Shown here: positions 40,600 through 49,902 of the stretch, in pieces
Numbering within the stretch: position 1 is the first letter of the stretch
Layout of the letters: every line of letters begins with the position of its first letter
Source of the DNA: Bulleidia sp963645035
GTDB lineage: Bacteria > Bacillota_I > Bacilli_A > Erysipelotrichales > Erysipelotrichaceae
Length of the DNA: 64,000 nt
Direction: 5' to 3'
NCBI GenBank assembly: GCA_963645035.1
Contig: CAVIQY010000002.1
Span: forward strand, 3,933 to 67,932
The notes under the pieces: generated by a model
Told to the model about the DNA's origin: nothing
The model's input: only the letters and a program-made list of their open reading frames with translations
Databases searched by the model: none
Translations under genes and position numbers: made by a program

Positions 40600-42042
40600 A
40601 TGACAAATGAAGAATTAGTAAAACTTATTCTCGATGCAGTGGGTTCTAAAGAAAATGTTGAAGCTGCAACAAATTGTGCTACAAGACTTCGTATTGATGT
40701 TAAAGATGATTCAAAAATTAATGTTGATTCTTTAAAAGCAATCGAAGGAGTACTAGGTGTAGTACACGACAAAGCAAATTATGTAGAGGTTGTTGTAGGT
40801 CCTGGTAAAGTTCGTAAATGTGCAGATGTTTGTGCTTCTATGGGTATTCCAGCTAGCAAGAAAGTTACATCAACATCAAATGATTGGCAAACAAATAAAG
40901 CTGCTGTGAAATCTCAACAAAAACATAACAAACTAAAGGATGGCTTAAAGACAGTTGGTGAAATCTTTATTCCATTAATTCCAGGTGTTATCGCAGCTGG
41001 TCTATGTGCAGGTTTAAATGCATTAATTCCACAAATTTGGCCAAATTATACAGAGAACAGTGTTCTATATATTATTTGGAACATTCTAGCATGCGTTAAC
41101 TCAGCATTCTTATCTTACTTAGTTGCTTGGGCAGGTTACAGAGCTGCTGAAAAATTCGGTGCTACTCCAATCCTAGGTGGTATGTTAGGTATGACAACAT
41201 CTCTAACATATGTTGATAATATCGCTAAAACAATTGGTCTATATAACGAAACACAACCTCTTGATTCTATCTTACGTGTAGGTAGAGGTGGTGTACTTGC
41301 TGTTATCGTTGGTGTTTATTGCTTATCTAAGATTGAAAAATGGGTTAGAAGTAAGATGCCAGAAAGTGTAGATATTGTATTTACACCACTAGTAACATTA
41401 GTCTTAACTTTAATCCCTTATATCTTCATCATTATGCCGGTTACTGGTTTAATTTCTACAGGATTATGTAATATCGTTGGTGCTGTATGCTTATCTGACA
41501 ATGTATTTGTTCGTATTATTGCTGGATTCTTAGCTTCATCATTATTCCTACCAATGGTTGCGATGGGTATGCATCATGGTTTAGTTGCCTTATATTCTGT
41601 TCAATTAGCTGAAATAGGTTATGTAACACTTTATCCTGCTCTAGCAATGGCTGGTGCTGGTCAAGTTGGTGCCGCTTTAGCAATTTACTTCAAGGCAAAG
41701 AAGTGCCAAAATACACGTTTACAAGGTGTAATTAAAGGTGCTATTCCAGCAGGTATCTTAGGTATTGGTGAACCATTAATTTATGGTGTAACTCTTCCTA
41801 TGGGTAAACCATTTATCACAGCTGGTCTAGGTGCTGGATTTGGTGGTGCCTTCGTTATGGCAATGCAAGTTGGTGCTACTGCTTGGGGTTCTTCAGGTTT
41901 ATTAGCTACAATCATGATGACAGCTGGTCCTCATGGTGCAACTTCATTTGTATATTACTTAATCGGCTTAGTTATTTCTTATGTAATGGGCTTCATTATT
42001 ACAAACTTTGCGATTAAAGTAGATGATGTAGCACAAGCTTAA
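40600..42042 (+). CDS. murP: PTS EIIBC transporter, MurNAc-type
   Basis: The 480-residue protein has an N-terminal EIIB domain with phospho-cysteine Cys26 (ATNCATRLRIDV) and an EIIC membrane domain with about ten segments (from IPLIPGVIAAGLCAGL to the C-terminus). The EIIC signature GIGEPLIYGVTLPMGKPF is clear. No EIIA domain is attached, so it needs a separate glucose-type EIIA, as MurP does. Its place between murQ and mupG indicates import and phosphorylation of MurNAc or MurNAc-GlcNAc. Related EIIBC proteins for sucrose or beta-glucosides are the alternative. Confidence 0.88.
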   Translation: MTNEELVKLILDAVGSKENVEAATNCATRLRIDVKDDSKINVDSLKAIEGVLGVVHDKANYVEVVVGPGKVRKCADVCASMGIPASKKVTSTSNDWQTNKAAVKSQQKHNKLKDGLKTVGEIFIPLIPGVIAAGLCAGLNALIPQIWPNYTENSVLYIIWNILACVNSAFLSYLVAWAGYRAAEKFGATPILGGMLGMTTSLTYVDNIAKTIGLYNETQPLDSILRVGRGGVLAVIVGVYCLSKIEKWVRSKMPESVDIVFTPLVTLVLTLIPYIFIIMPVTGLISTGLCNIVGAVCLSDNVFVRIIAGFLASSLFLPMVAMGMHHGLVALYSVQLAEIGYVTLYPALAMAGAGQVGAALAIYFKAKKCQNTRLQGVIKGAIPAGILGIGEPLIYGVTLPMGKPFITAGLGAGFGGAFVMAMQVGATAWGSSGLLATIMMTAGPHGATSFVYYLIGLVISYVMGFIITNFAIKVDDVAQA

Positions 42043-42056
42043 TCAAAATATAAAGT

Positions 42057-42086
42057 ATAGCGTGTGGTAACACACGCTATTTTTTT
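42057..42086 (+). terminator. Terminator between murP and mupG
   Basis: ATAGCGTGTG (42057-42066) pairs with CACACGCTAT (42071-42080), with a 4-base loop and a T tract. Some read-through into mupG is expected, since no separate promoter is evident. Confidence 0.85.
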
Positions 42087-42099
42087 ACTAGGAGGATAT

Positions 42100-43122
42100 A
42101 TGTTTGGACGTTCAATTTATTTATCAAAATATGATTCTAATTTTAAAGTGGATGAATATGCAGATGTTTACTTTACTTCATTTCATATCGAAGAAGAATT
42201 TAATGATGAATTTGCTAGTAAGGCAATGTCTTTACTAAAAACACTAAAAGGCGCAAATAAAAAAGTGATTGTAGATATTTCGCCAAAAGGAGTAAAACAA
42301 CTTGGTTATCATAGTGTATCTGAATTTATAGATGATGCGCATATTGATGTGATTCGTTTAGATTATGGTTTTACCCTAGACGAAATGATTGAGATAGGAA
42401 AACATGCGACGATTGCATTAAATGCTTCTACAATAGAAGAAGAAACAATTGATGAATTAACAAAACATAATGTTAAGTTAATGGCAATTCATAACTTTTA
42501 TCCTAGAAAAGATACAGGATTAGACTCGGAATATTTATTAGAAAAAAATAAAGCACTAAAAGAAAAGAATGTATTAGTTGGTGTCTTTATTGCCGGTGAT
42601 GAAGATTTACGTGGCCCATTATTTGAAGGGTTACCAACACTAGAAGAACATCGTTTTCTTAAGCCATATGTTGAATATCTAGATTTATCTATTCGTTATT
42701 GTGTAGATATGATTATGGTTGGTGATTATGGTATTAGTGAAACGCAAGAATCATTAATTAAAGAATATATTGATGATCAAGTCATTCAAATTCCTGTCGA
42801 ATTAGATGACTTGTATGCTTATTTGTTGAATACAACTTACACAAATCGTATTGATAGTCCTAAGGGATTAATTCGTATACAAGAATCTAGAGAATATGCA
42901 ACACATGGGAAAATCATAGAACCTAGAAACATGTTAGAAAGAAAAAGAGGTTCAATTACAATCGATAATAAAGAATATTTACGTTACTCAGGGGAAGTAC
43001 AAATCATGAAAGATAATTATCCAATGTGTGATCGCGTAAATGTGATTGGTAAAGTAGATTCAAATTACTTAAAATTAATTGATTTAGTAAAACGAAACGG
43101 TAAATTAAAGCTAATTAAATAA
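42100..43122 (+). CDS. mupG: MupG-type 6-phospho-N-acetylmuramidase (DUF871)
   Basis: The ATG at 42100 has a perfect AGGAGG ribosome site; the product is 340 residues. It starts MFGRSIYLSKYD and has a TIM-barrel-like N-terminal part (VIVDISPKGVKQLG, IDVIRLDYGFTLDEM, NFYPRKDTGLD) and a C-terminal small domain, as in the DUF871 family. In Staphylococcus aureus MupG cuts MurNAc-6-P-GlcNAc taken up by MurP, and MurQ processes the product. The same partners are here, so the role is well supported by context. Confidence 0.88.
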   Translation: MFGRSIYLSKYDSNFKVDEYADVYFTSFHIEEEFNDEFASKAMSLLKTLKGANKKVIVDISPKGVKQLGYHSVSEFIDDAHIDVIRLDYGFTLDEMIEIGKHATIALNASTIEEETIDELTKHNVKLMAIHNFYPRKDTGLDSEYLLEKNKALKEKNVLVGVFIAGDEDLRGPLFEGLPTLEEHRFLKPYVEYLDLSIRYCVDMIMVGDYGISETQESLIKEYIDDQVIQIPVELDDLYAYLLNTTYTNRIDSPKGLIRIQESREYATHGKIIEPRNMLERKRGSITIDNKEYLRYSGEVQIMKDNYPMCDRVNVIGKVDSNYLKLIDLVKRNGKLKLIK

Positions 43123-43128
43123 ACTAAG

Positions 43129-43160
43129 GAACATATCTAAATATAGGTATGTTCTTTTTT
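43129..43160 (+). terminator. Terminator of the mur operon
   Basis: GAACATA (43129-43135) pairs with TATGTTC (43148-43154), followed by six T. Confidence 0.75.
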
Positions 43161-43227
43161 AGAAATATAGCGTTTTTACCATGTTTGATAAAAAATGCGT
43201 ATAATAGTGCTTGTAGGAGATTTGTAT

Positions 43228-45033
43228 ATGCTAACTGTAAATGAAAGAATTGAAGAATTAAGAAAATTAATGAATGAGAAACACATCGATGTGTATTATA
43301 TTCCAAATGAAGATGATCACTTATCTGAAGAATACACTGCAGATTATTTTAAATGTAAATCTTATATTAGTGGCTTTTCTGGGGAATCAGGATGCGTTAT
43401 TGTGACGAAAGATTTTGTTGGTTTATGGACAGATGGTCGTTATTTTACACAAGCTGAAAATGAATTGAAAGGAACATGTGTTACATTAATGCGTTTAGGT
43501 CAAGAAGGTGTACCTAATCCAATTCCTTTCTTGTTAGAACATACACCAAAAGATGGTTGCCTTGGATTCGATGGTAATGTTGTATCTAGCAATGATGCAT
43601 TATATTTATCAAATGAATTAAAAAAGAAAAATGCTAAATTACATACTTCTGATGATTTAGTTGATGTAGTTTGGGGAGAAGAACGCCCATCAATGCCACA
43701 AGAAAAATTATTTGTTCTTCCTAAAAAATATGTTGGAGAAGATATTACGACAAGAATTCAAAAAGTACGTGATGCGATGAAAGAAAAGAAAGCAGATGTG
43801 CTTGTCTTAACACAACTTGAAGATCCTTGTTGGATGTTAAATATCCGTGGCAATGATATTGAATTTACACCTGTTTCTTATGCATTCAGTTTAGTCACAA
43901 ATAAAAAAGTGATTTATTATGTAGACAAAGCAAAATTAACAGATGAAGTAAAAAAATATTTTGCTAAAGCAAATGTTACCGTTAAAGAATATCATGCAAT
44001 AGATAAAGATTTAGAGAGTTTTAAAAATAAAACAATTTGGGTTAATTTAAGAAGTTTTAATACTGCTTTATATAGTCACTTAGACTCATCTAATACAATC
44101 TTAAATGAAAAGAGTCCTATTGTATTATTTAGAGCAATGAAGAATAAAGTAGAAATAAAGAATACAATTAATGCCCATATTAAAGATGGTGTAGCGATGG
44201 TTCATTTCTTATACTGGGTAAAAGAAAATATTGGTAAGATACCAATGACAGAAATGAGTGCTGAAGAACAACTATTAAGCTATAGAGCTAGTCAAGAAGG
44301 ATTTATTGAACCATCATTCCATACAATTTCTGCATATAAAGGTAATGCAGCAATGATGCACTATACAGCTAGTGAAAAATCTAATGCGAAACTAAAACCG
44401 GAAGGATTCTTACTCGTTGATTCTGGTGGAACATACTACGATGGTACAACAGATATTACGAGAACGATTGCTTTAGGTAAATTAAGCGATGAAGATAAGA
44501 TGTACTTTACAAAAGTATTAAAAGCGAACTTACAATTAGGTAGAGCTAGATTTTTACATGGTACAACAGGAAATAATCTAGATATCTTAGCTCGTGGTGT
44601 TCTATGGGATATCGATATTGATTATCAATGTGGTACAGGACATGGTGTAGGACATGTATTAGCAGTTCATGAAGGCCCTCATGGCGTACGTTGGGGTAAG
44701 CCTACAGCTGCTAGACCTTCTGCAGTATTAGAAGAAGGTATGATTGTGACAGACGAACCTGGTGTATATTTACCACATAAGTTAGGTATTCGTATTGAAA
44801 ATGAATTATTGGTACAAAAAGGAAAGAAAAACTTCTATGGACAATTCTTGTATTTCAAGAACTTAACGGTATGTCCTATTGATGTTGATGCGATAGATCC
44901 TAAATATTTAGAAGATAGAGATCTAGAAGATTTAAATGCATATCACAAATATGTATATGAAACACTTAGTCCATTCTTAAAAGGTAAAGAAAAGACTTGG
45001 CTAAAGAAAGTCACAAAGGAAATTAAACGATGA
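43228..45033 (+). CDS. pepP: Xaa-Pro aminopeptidase P (M24B)
   Basis: From the ATG at 43228 (ribosome site GTAGGAG) the protein has 601 residues, in the three-domain eukaryote-like APP size class. Two creatinase-N-like domains (about 1-300) precede the pita-bread catalytic domain. Metal ligands are in DSGGTYYDGTTDITRT, GTGHGVGHVLAVHEGPH and EEGMIVTDEPGVY..IRIENELLV. It releases N-terminal residues before proline in the cytoplasm. Its stop overlaps exoA by ATGA. Confidence 0.93.
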   Translation: MLTVNERIEELRKLMNEKHIDVYYIPNEDDHLSEEYTADYFKCKSYISGFSGESGCVIVTKDFVGLWTDGRYFTQAENELKGTCVTLMRLGQEGVPNPIPFLLEHTPKDGCLGFDGNVVSSNDALYLSNELKKKNAKLHTSDDLVDVVWGEERPSMPQEKLFVLPKKYVGEDITTRIQKVRDAMKEKKADVLVLTQLEDPCWMLNIRGNDIEFTPVSYAFSLVTNKKVIYYVDKAKLTDEVKKYFAKANVTVKEYHAIDKDLESFKNKTIWVNLRSFNTALYSHLDSSNTILNEKSPIVLFRAMKNKVEIKNTINAHIKDGVAMVHFLYWVKENIGKIPMTEMSAEEQLLSYRASQEGFIEPSFHTISAYKGNAAMMHYTASEKSNAKLKPEGFLLVDSGGTYYDGTTDITRTIALGKLSDEDKMYFTKVLKANLQLGRARFLHGTTGNNLDILARGVLWDIDIDYQCGTGHGVGHVLAVHEGPHGVRWGKPTAARPSAVLEEGMIVTDEPGVYLPHKLGIRIENELLVQKGKKNFYGQFLYFKNLTVCPIDVDAIDPKYLEDRDLEDLNAYHKYVYETLSPFLKGKEKTWLKKVTKEIKR

Positions 45034-45785
45034 AGATTATTTCTTGGAATGTTAATGGATTAAGAGCTGCAGAGAAAAAAGGTTTTACTGAATTTTTCTT
45101 GAAAGAAGATGCAGATATTTTTGCAATACAAGAAACGAAGATGCAAGTTTCTCAACTAACCGATACAATGCATTTTGATGGATATGAAATCTATATGAAT
45201 AGTGCAGAGAGAAAAGGTTATAGTGGAACTCTTGTCTATACAAAGAAGAAGCCTTTATCTTGTGTATATAACATTGATGGAGATGATTCTAATGAAGGTA
45301 GAGTCATTACTTTAGAATATGAAGATTTCTATTTTGTATGTGCCTATGTTCCTAATTCTAAAGAAAAATTAGCTCGCTTAGATTTCAGAATGGAATGGGA
45401 GAATCATTTAAGAAATCATTTGTTAAAGCTTCAAGAAACAAAACCTGTGATTTATACAGGAGATTTAAATGTAGCTCATGAAGAGATAGATATTAAAAAT
45501 CCTGAAACAAATCATAAAAATGCGGGTTTTAGTGATGAAGAAAGAGCGAAGTTTAGTGAATTATTAGCTTCAGGATTTAAAGATACATTTAGAGAATTAT
45601 ATCCAGATACAGTGAAATATTCTTGGTGGAGTTATCGCTTTAATGCTAGAGAAAAGAATGCAGGTTGGCGTATTGATTATTTTGTTGTGTCTAATAACTT
45701 AATGGACAAAGTAGAAGATAGTCTAATTTATGATGATGTATATGGGTCAGATCATTGTCCAGTTGGGTTAAAAGTTGCGTTATAA
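45030..45785 (+). CDS. exoA: Exodeoxyribonuclease III / AP endonuclease
   Basis: The 251-residue enzyme has all ExoIII/APE1 motifs: SWNVNGLRAAEKKG, QETKMQ, YTGDLNVAHEEID, RFNAREKNAGWRIDYF and the final GSDHCPVGL. It cuts DNA at abasic sites and trims 3' blocked ends in base-excision repair. The start overlaps pepP by 4 bp, so the two are translationally coupled although unrelated in function. Confidence 0.96.
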   Translation: MKIISWNVNGLRAAEKKGFTEFFLKEDADIFAIQETKMQVSQLTDTMHFDGYEIYMNSAERKGYSGTLVYTKKKPLSCVYNIDGDDSNEGRVITLEYEDFYFVCAYVPNSKEKLARLDFRMEWENHLRNHLLKLQETKPVIYTGDLNVAHEEIDIKNPETNHKNAGFSDEERAKFSELLASGFKDTFRELYPDTVKYSWWSYRFNAREKNAGWRIDYFVVSNNLMDKVEDSLIYDDVYGSDHCPVGLKVAL

Positions 45786-45830
45786 GCATAAATAATATTA
45801 AAATAGAGACATTGTCGGAGGGATGATATT

Positions 45831-47198
45831 ATGAGTACGAAAGAGCTAGTAGAAGGTTATAAAGATGAACTCGTAGAAAAACTGGCAAAACTTGTAAGTA
45901 TAAATAGTGAACAAGGAGAAGCTAGTGAAGATGCTCCATTTGGTTTAGGGCCAAAGACAGCTTTAGTTACAGCTTTAGATATGCTAGATAAAGATGGATT
46001 TAAAACTGTTAATTTAGATAATTATGCAGGATATGCAGAAATGGGTGAAGGGGATGATGTAATTGGTATCATTGGTCATCTAGATATTGTACCTGCTAAA
46101 AAAGAAGATGGTTGGGATACAGATCCATTTGTACAAACAGAAAAAGATGGCATTTTATATGGTCGTGGTGTAAGTGATGATAAAGGTGCAGTAGTCGCAT
46201 CAATGATTGCGATGAAAGTTATTCGTGACTTACAAATTCCATTAAATAAGAGAATTAGATTAATCATGGGAACAAACGAAGAATCTGGTTCTAAATGTCT
46301 AGAATATTATGTGGAAAAAGAAGGAGATGTAACATTTGGTTTTACACCAGATGGAGATTTCCCTGGCGTATATGGTGAAAAAGGAATGATTAAAGCATCT
46401 TATCATTCTAAAAATACAAATATCTTAGATATTGAAGGTGGTTCTGTTTCTAATGTTGTTTGTTCTAAATGTACAATCAAAGTTCAAAAACAATCTTATT
46501 CTGCAAAAACATTAAAAGATTATTTTGAACAAAAGAATTTAACTTATTCTATTGAAGAAAAAGAAGATGGAGATGTAATTACATTACAAGGTGTTGCGGC
46601 TCATGCGTCTATGCCAGAACTTGGTGTAAATGCGATATCTGAATTATTTACAGCCTTAAAACAAGCAGGTTACCAAGATCCATTTGTAGATTTCTATTGT
46701 AGTCATTTTGGACTAACAACGGATGGTTCTTTATTTGGGGCAGCTTGTTCAGATGAATATGGTGCTTTAACTGCTAATAATGGTGTAATCCATATGAAAG
46801 ATGGTGTAATCACGGGAACAATTGATATGCGTTCTCCAGTATCCATGAATGTTAAACAAGTTATTCGTCAAATGAATGAAGAAAATCGTTTAAGTGATGA
46901 AGGTGGCGAAATTGTCATTGAAGGAAGTCGTGATCCATTATTCTATCCACCAGAATCTACTTTAGTTTCTAATCTAGTTCAAGCATATAGAGATGTTACT
47001 GGGGATACAGAAGCTGAACCAATGACAATTGGTGGAGGAACATATGCAAAAGAAATCGGTAATACTATCGCATTTGGTTGTGCTTTCCCTGGAAAAGACT
47101 ATCGCATTCATAACACAAATGAATGGGTAGAAATCGATGAACTCTTGTTACAAGCGGAAATCTACGTACAAGCAATTATCAATTTATTAAATGTCTAA
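45831..47198 (+). CDS. pepV: PepV-type dipeptidase (M20)
   Basis: The 455-residue metallopeptidase has GHLDIVPAKKEDGWDTDPF, GRGVSDDKGAVVASMIA and GTNEESGSKCLEYY, which carry the metal-binding His, Asp and Glu residues of the M20 family. A lid domain occupies the middle and the metal-binding C-terminal part is near GGGTYAKEI. Length and motifs match PepV, which cleaves dipeptides with broad specificity. Ribosome site GGAGG; a tight terminator follows. Confidence 0.92.
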   Translation: MSTKELVEGYKDELVEKLAKLVSINSEQGEASEDAPFGLGPKTALVTALDMLDKDGFKTVNLDNYAGYAEMGEGDDVIGIIGHLDIVPAKKEDGWDTDPFVQTEKDGILYGRGVSDDKGAVVASMIAMKVIRDLQIPLNKRIRLIMGTNEESGSKCLEYYVEKEGDVTFGFTPDGDFPGVYGEKGMIKASYHSKNTNILDIEGGSVSNVVCSKCTIKVQKQSYSAKTLKDYFEQKNLTYSIEEKEDGDVITLQGVAAHASMPELGVNAISELFTALKQAGYQDPFVDFYCSHFGLTTDGSLFGAACSDEYGALTANNGVIHMKDGVITGTIDMRSPVSMNVKQVIRQMNEENRLSDEGGEIVIEGSRDPLFYPPESTLVSNLVQAYRDVTGDTEAEPMTIGGGTYAKEIGNTIAFGCAFPGKDYRIHNTNEWVEIDELLLQAEIYVQAIINLLNV

Positions 47199-47199
47199 T

Positions 47200-47224
47200 G
47201 AGTAGCCCAAGGGCTACTCTTTTT
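47200..47224 (+). terminator. Terminator of pepV
   Basis: GAGTAGCCC (47200-47208) and GGGCTACTC (47211-47219) form an almost loopless perfect stem followed by TTTTT. Confidence 0.8.
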
Positions 47225-47228
47225 GTTG

Positions 47229-47241
47229 TATAATAAGAGAC
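47229..47241 (+). promoter_or_regulatory. -10 box of the HAD-amidase-CBS operon, leaderless geometry
   Basis: TATAAT (47229-47234) ends 7 bases before the ATG at 47242, and no ribosome site lies between. No convincing -35 box is seen, as the terminator of pepV occupies that space. Confidence 0.5.
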
Positions 47242-48078
47242 ATGAAAAAAGTAGCGATATTATATGATTTTGATAAAACATTATGTGATAAAGATATGCA
47301 AGAATATAGCCTAATCCCTACATTAGGTTATGATGATCCAAATTTGTTTTGGAAAAAAGTTGGGGAATTAAGTGTAGAACATCAAATGGATAAAATTAGT
47401 GCATATTTGTATCTATTACAAAAAGAGTTTGCGGATCAAGGGACACCTTTAAGAAAAGAAGATTTTTTACCTTCAGGTAAGAAAATTAACTTATATCCTG
47501 GTGTAGATACTTGGTTTGATCGTATCAATAAAATTGGTAGAGATTTAGATTTAGAAGTAGAACACTATGTTATTTCTAGTGGAATGAGTGAAATCATTGA
47601 AACTGTTGATATAGCAGATAAATTTAAAAAGATATATGCATGTAAGTATTTTTATGATGAAGAAGGTATTGCTAAGTGGCCTGCAGTAATTGTGAACTAT
47701 ACAACGAAAACGCAATATATTTTCCGTATCAATAAACAAGTATTAGATGAACATAACGATAAAGACTTAAATACTTGGATTAAACCATCAGAAAGACCTA
47801 TTCCGTTTAAAAGAATGATTTATATTGCGGATGGGTTAACGGATATACCATGTATGAGACTAGTACGTGAATATGATGGTAGATCAATAGCGGTATATAA
47901 TCCTAATGATAAAGGACCAAGCAAAGAAGCTGTTCAACTTGTAAAGGAAAAACGTGCTGATTTTATGAGTAAAGCAGATTATCGTGAAAATAAAGATATG
48001 GAAAAACTTGTAAAACAAATATTAATCACGATAGCAAATGTAAGTAAATTAGAAGATCTTGAAGGGAAAATCCAATGA
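47242..48078 (+). CDS. HAD-superfamily phosphatase
   Basis: The 278-residue protein has motif I YDFDKTLCDKD near the N-terminus (DxDxT class), a long cap region, motif II YVISSGMSEII near residue 110, and motif IV YIADGLTDIPCM. The layout is close to phosphoserine phosphatase-like HAD enzymes. Its substrate is unknown. It is the first gene of an operon with an amidase (4-bp overlap) and the HEPN-like/CBS gene. The ATG seems to lie at the start of transcription. Confidence 0.87.
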   Translation: MKKVAILYDFDKTLCDKDMQEYSLIPTLGYDDPNLFWKKVGELSVEHQMDKISAYLYLLQKEFADQGTPLRKEDFLPSGKKINLYPGVDTWFDRINKIGRDLDLEVEHYVISSGMSEIIETVDIADKFKKIYACKYFYDEEGIAKWPAVIVNYTTKTQYIFRINKQVLDEHNDKDLNTWIKPSERPIPFKRMIYIADGLTDIPCMRLVREYDGRSIAVYNPNDKGPSKEAVQLVKEKRADFMSKADYRENKDMEKLVKQILITIANVSKLEDLEGKIQ

Positions 48079-48806
48079 AAAAGAAGAAAAGAAGACGTAG
48101 AAGAAGGCTAAATAAAATAGCTGTTCTTTTAGGAATATGTATTATTTTAATTATATGTGTTGTATCAGGACTAATATTTTTAGCATGTTCTTCAAATAAA
48201 GGAAAAACGGTTATTGCATTAGATGCAGGACATGACGTAACTAATCCTGGTTATTCAGGGATGATTACAGAATACGAATATACATCTAAAATGACAGAAA
48301 AACTCAATACATTATTTAAAGCTGATAATCAATTTGAAGTGATTTTGACGCATGATGCAGATGAAGATATGCCACTAGGACAAAGGGTAGAGAAAGCAAA
48401 TGATGTAGATTTAGTGTTAACGATTCATGCAAGTTTTAATGGTGATTCGAATGTATCAGGAATTCACGCTCTAGCTAAACCTACTAACAAAAAAGGACAT
48501 GATCAAAGTAAAGCAGTTGCTCAAAAAATAGCTGAAAAAGTTGAAAATTGTACCGCGGCTTATGAATATTATGAGCCTTTAAAAGAGAATGAATATGATA
48601 TTAAATATGTCGATATTAATGATGAAACGACATATGAATATGAAACACTAGAATTTATGGAAGCGACAGATATTCCTGTGGTTCAAGTAGAAGGAATGTA
48701 TGTGACAAGTCAAAGTGATGTAGATACATATATGAGTGATGAAATGATTGATACTGTTGCGCAAAATATCTATGAAGCAATCAAAGAAGTATATGTAAAG
48801 GAATGA
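48075..48806 (+). CDS. Membrane-anchored N-acetylmuramoyl-L-alanine amidase (Amidase_3)
   Basis: The 243-residue protein starts with a very basic run (MKKKKRRRRRRLNK), then one transmembrane helix (about 14-38), so the enzyme faces outwards. The Amidase_3 core shows zinc ligands in ALDAGHD, the Glu in TEYEYTSKM and His in LTIHASFN, with the catalytic glutamate in VVQVEGMYVT. It cuts the bond between MurNAc and the stem peptide. Its ATGA overlap with the HAD gene indicates coupled translation. Confidence 0.9.
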   Translation: MKKKKRRRRRRLNKIAVLLGICIILIICVVSGLIFLACSSNKGKTVIALDAGHDVTNPGYSGMITEYEYTSKMTEKLNTLFKADNQFEVILTHDADEDMPLGQRVEKANDVDLVLTIHASFNGDSNVSGIHALAKPTNKKGHDQSKAVAQKIAEKVENCTAAYEYYEPLKENEYDIKYVDINDETTYEYETLEFMEATDIPVVQVEGMYVTSQSDVDTYMSDEMIDTVAQNIYEAIKEVYVKE

Positions 48807-48807
48807 T

Positions 48808-49497
48808 ATGTTAAATTCTGAAAGATATTTAAATGCATATGCGTCTATTGAAAAATCATTGAATGAAATTAATGGTTCAAAAAAGTATATTCCTTTTTCG
48901 CAATTATTAGCTTCTACTGCTAAACAAAATAAGTTAGTAGAAAGACATTATGCAGATTTAAAAGAATATAACGAATTAAGAAATGCAATTGTTCATCATC
49001 GTGATGAAGAAATGGAAATTATTGCTGAGCCAAGTGATGCGACAGTAAAAAACATTGAGCATATTGCAGAAGTACTTAAATCAGGTAAATATGCATTGAA
49101 TTATGCGAGTAAAGATGTCGTGACGATTTCTAGTGAAGCAACAATATTAGAAGCGTTTAATCAAATGAAAGAAGCTCATTTATCGAAGATTCCTGTATAT
49201 CGAAATAAAGAATTTTTAACGTTAGTTACTATGGAAGAAATCGCTAAATGGGGATTAAATCATGAATTTCATGATCAAAATATCATGGAAGTAATTGAAG
49301 GAAATAAAGCTGAGAGAGTCGTTTTTATTCATGCGAAAAGTTCAATCCATGACGTAATCTGTTTGTTTGAAAACTCAATTAAAAATAAAGAAAAGACACC
49401 GTTTATTATCATTACGGAAAAAGGGAATAAACAAGAAAAACCATTAGGGATTATTTCTTCCTATGACTTAATTGGTATCTTATCCGCAATGCTATAA
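48808..49497 (+). CDS. HEPN-like domain fused to paired CBS domains
   Basis: The 229-residue protein has an alpha-helical N-terminal domain (1-95) with ELRNAIVHH at 57-64, an Rx4H motif (R58, H63) as in HEPN ribonucleases and HEPN-like Abi proteins. Two CBS motifs follow (about 98-160 and 165-228), which usually bind adenine nucleotides. A plausible reading is a nucleotide-sensing RNA-binding or RNase protein, but Rx4H alone does not prove catalysis. It follows the amidase by one base and lacks membrane segments. Confidence 0.72.
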   Translation: MLNSERYLNAYASIEKSLNEINGSKKYIPFSQLLASTAKQNKLVERHYADLKEYNELRNAIVHHRDEEMEIIAEPSDATVKNIEHIAEVLKSGKYALNYASKDVVTISSEATILEAFNQMKEAHLSKIPVYRNKEFLTLVTMEEIAKWGLNHEFHDQNIMEVIEGNKAERVVFIHAKSSIHDVICLFENSIKNKEKTPFIIITEKGNKQEKPLGIISSYDLIGILSAML

Positions 49498-49510
49498 AGT
49501 ATGATAAATA

Positions 49511-49538
49511 TTGCATTTTACATGTTAAAAGCTACAAT
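49511..49538 (+). promoter_or_regulatory. Promoter of hup
   Basis: TTGCAT (49511-49516) and TACAAT (49533-49538) are spaced 16 bp apart, 32 bases before the HU start codon. Confidence 0.65.
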
Positions 49539-49570
49539 AAAGTTAGCAAAGCATTAAAAGGAGAAGCAAA

Positions 49571-49864
49571 ATGGATCAATCAGGAAATACGCTTACAAAA
49601 AAAGCACTTATTGAGCAAATCGCTGAAAACCATAATTTAACAAAAAAAGATGCGACTGAAGTAGTGACTGATGTATTCGAATTAATTGGTAATACATTAA
49701 AAAATGGTGGTGTAGTTGACATTACAGGTTTTGGTAAATTTGCAGTAAAAGAAAGAAAATCAAGAACAGGGGTAAATCCTAGAACAAAAGAAAAGATTAA
49801 AATTAATGCGACAAAAGTTCCTGGATTTAAACCAAGTAAAACATTAAAAGAAAAAGTAAAATAA
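49571..49864 (+). CDS. hup: HU-type nucleoid DNA-binding protein
   Basis: The 97-residue protein is a typical HU/IHF subunit with a helical N-terminal half (LTKKALIEQIAENHNLTKKD), GFGKFAVKERKSRTGVNPRT leading into the DNA-binding arm, and a basic C-terminal end. The N-terminus carries about eight residues more than minimal HU. It bends and compacts DNA. AAAAGGAG is the ribosome site. It has its own promoter and a terminator after the stop. Confidence 0.95.
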   Translation: MDQSGNTLTKKALIEQIAENHNLTKKDATEVVTDVFELIGNTLKNGGVVDITGFGKFAVKERKSRTGVNPRTKEKIKINATKVPGFKPSKTLKEKVK

Positions 49865-49866
49865 GT

Positions 49867-49886
49867 AAAAGAGGGAAACCTCTTTT
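49867..49886 (+). terminator. Terminator of hup
   Basis: AAAAGAGG (49867-49874) pairs with CCTCTTTT (49879-49886) around a GAAA tetraloop. The T tract is part of the stem. Confidence 0.7.
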
Positions 49887-49902
49887 ATTCATAGGAGTGA
49901 AT

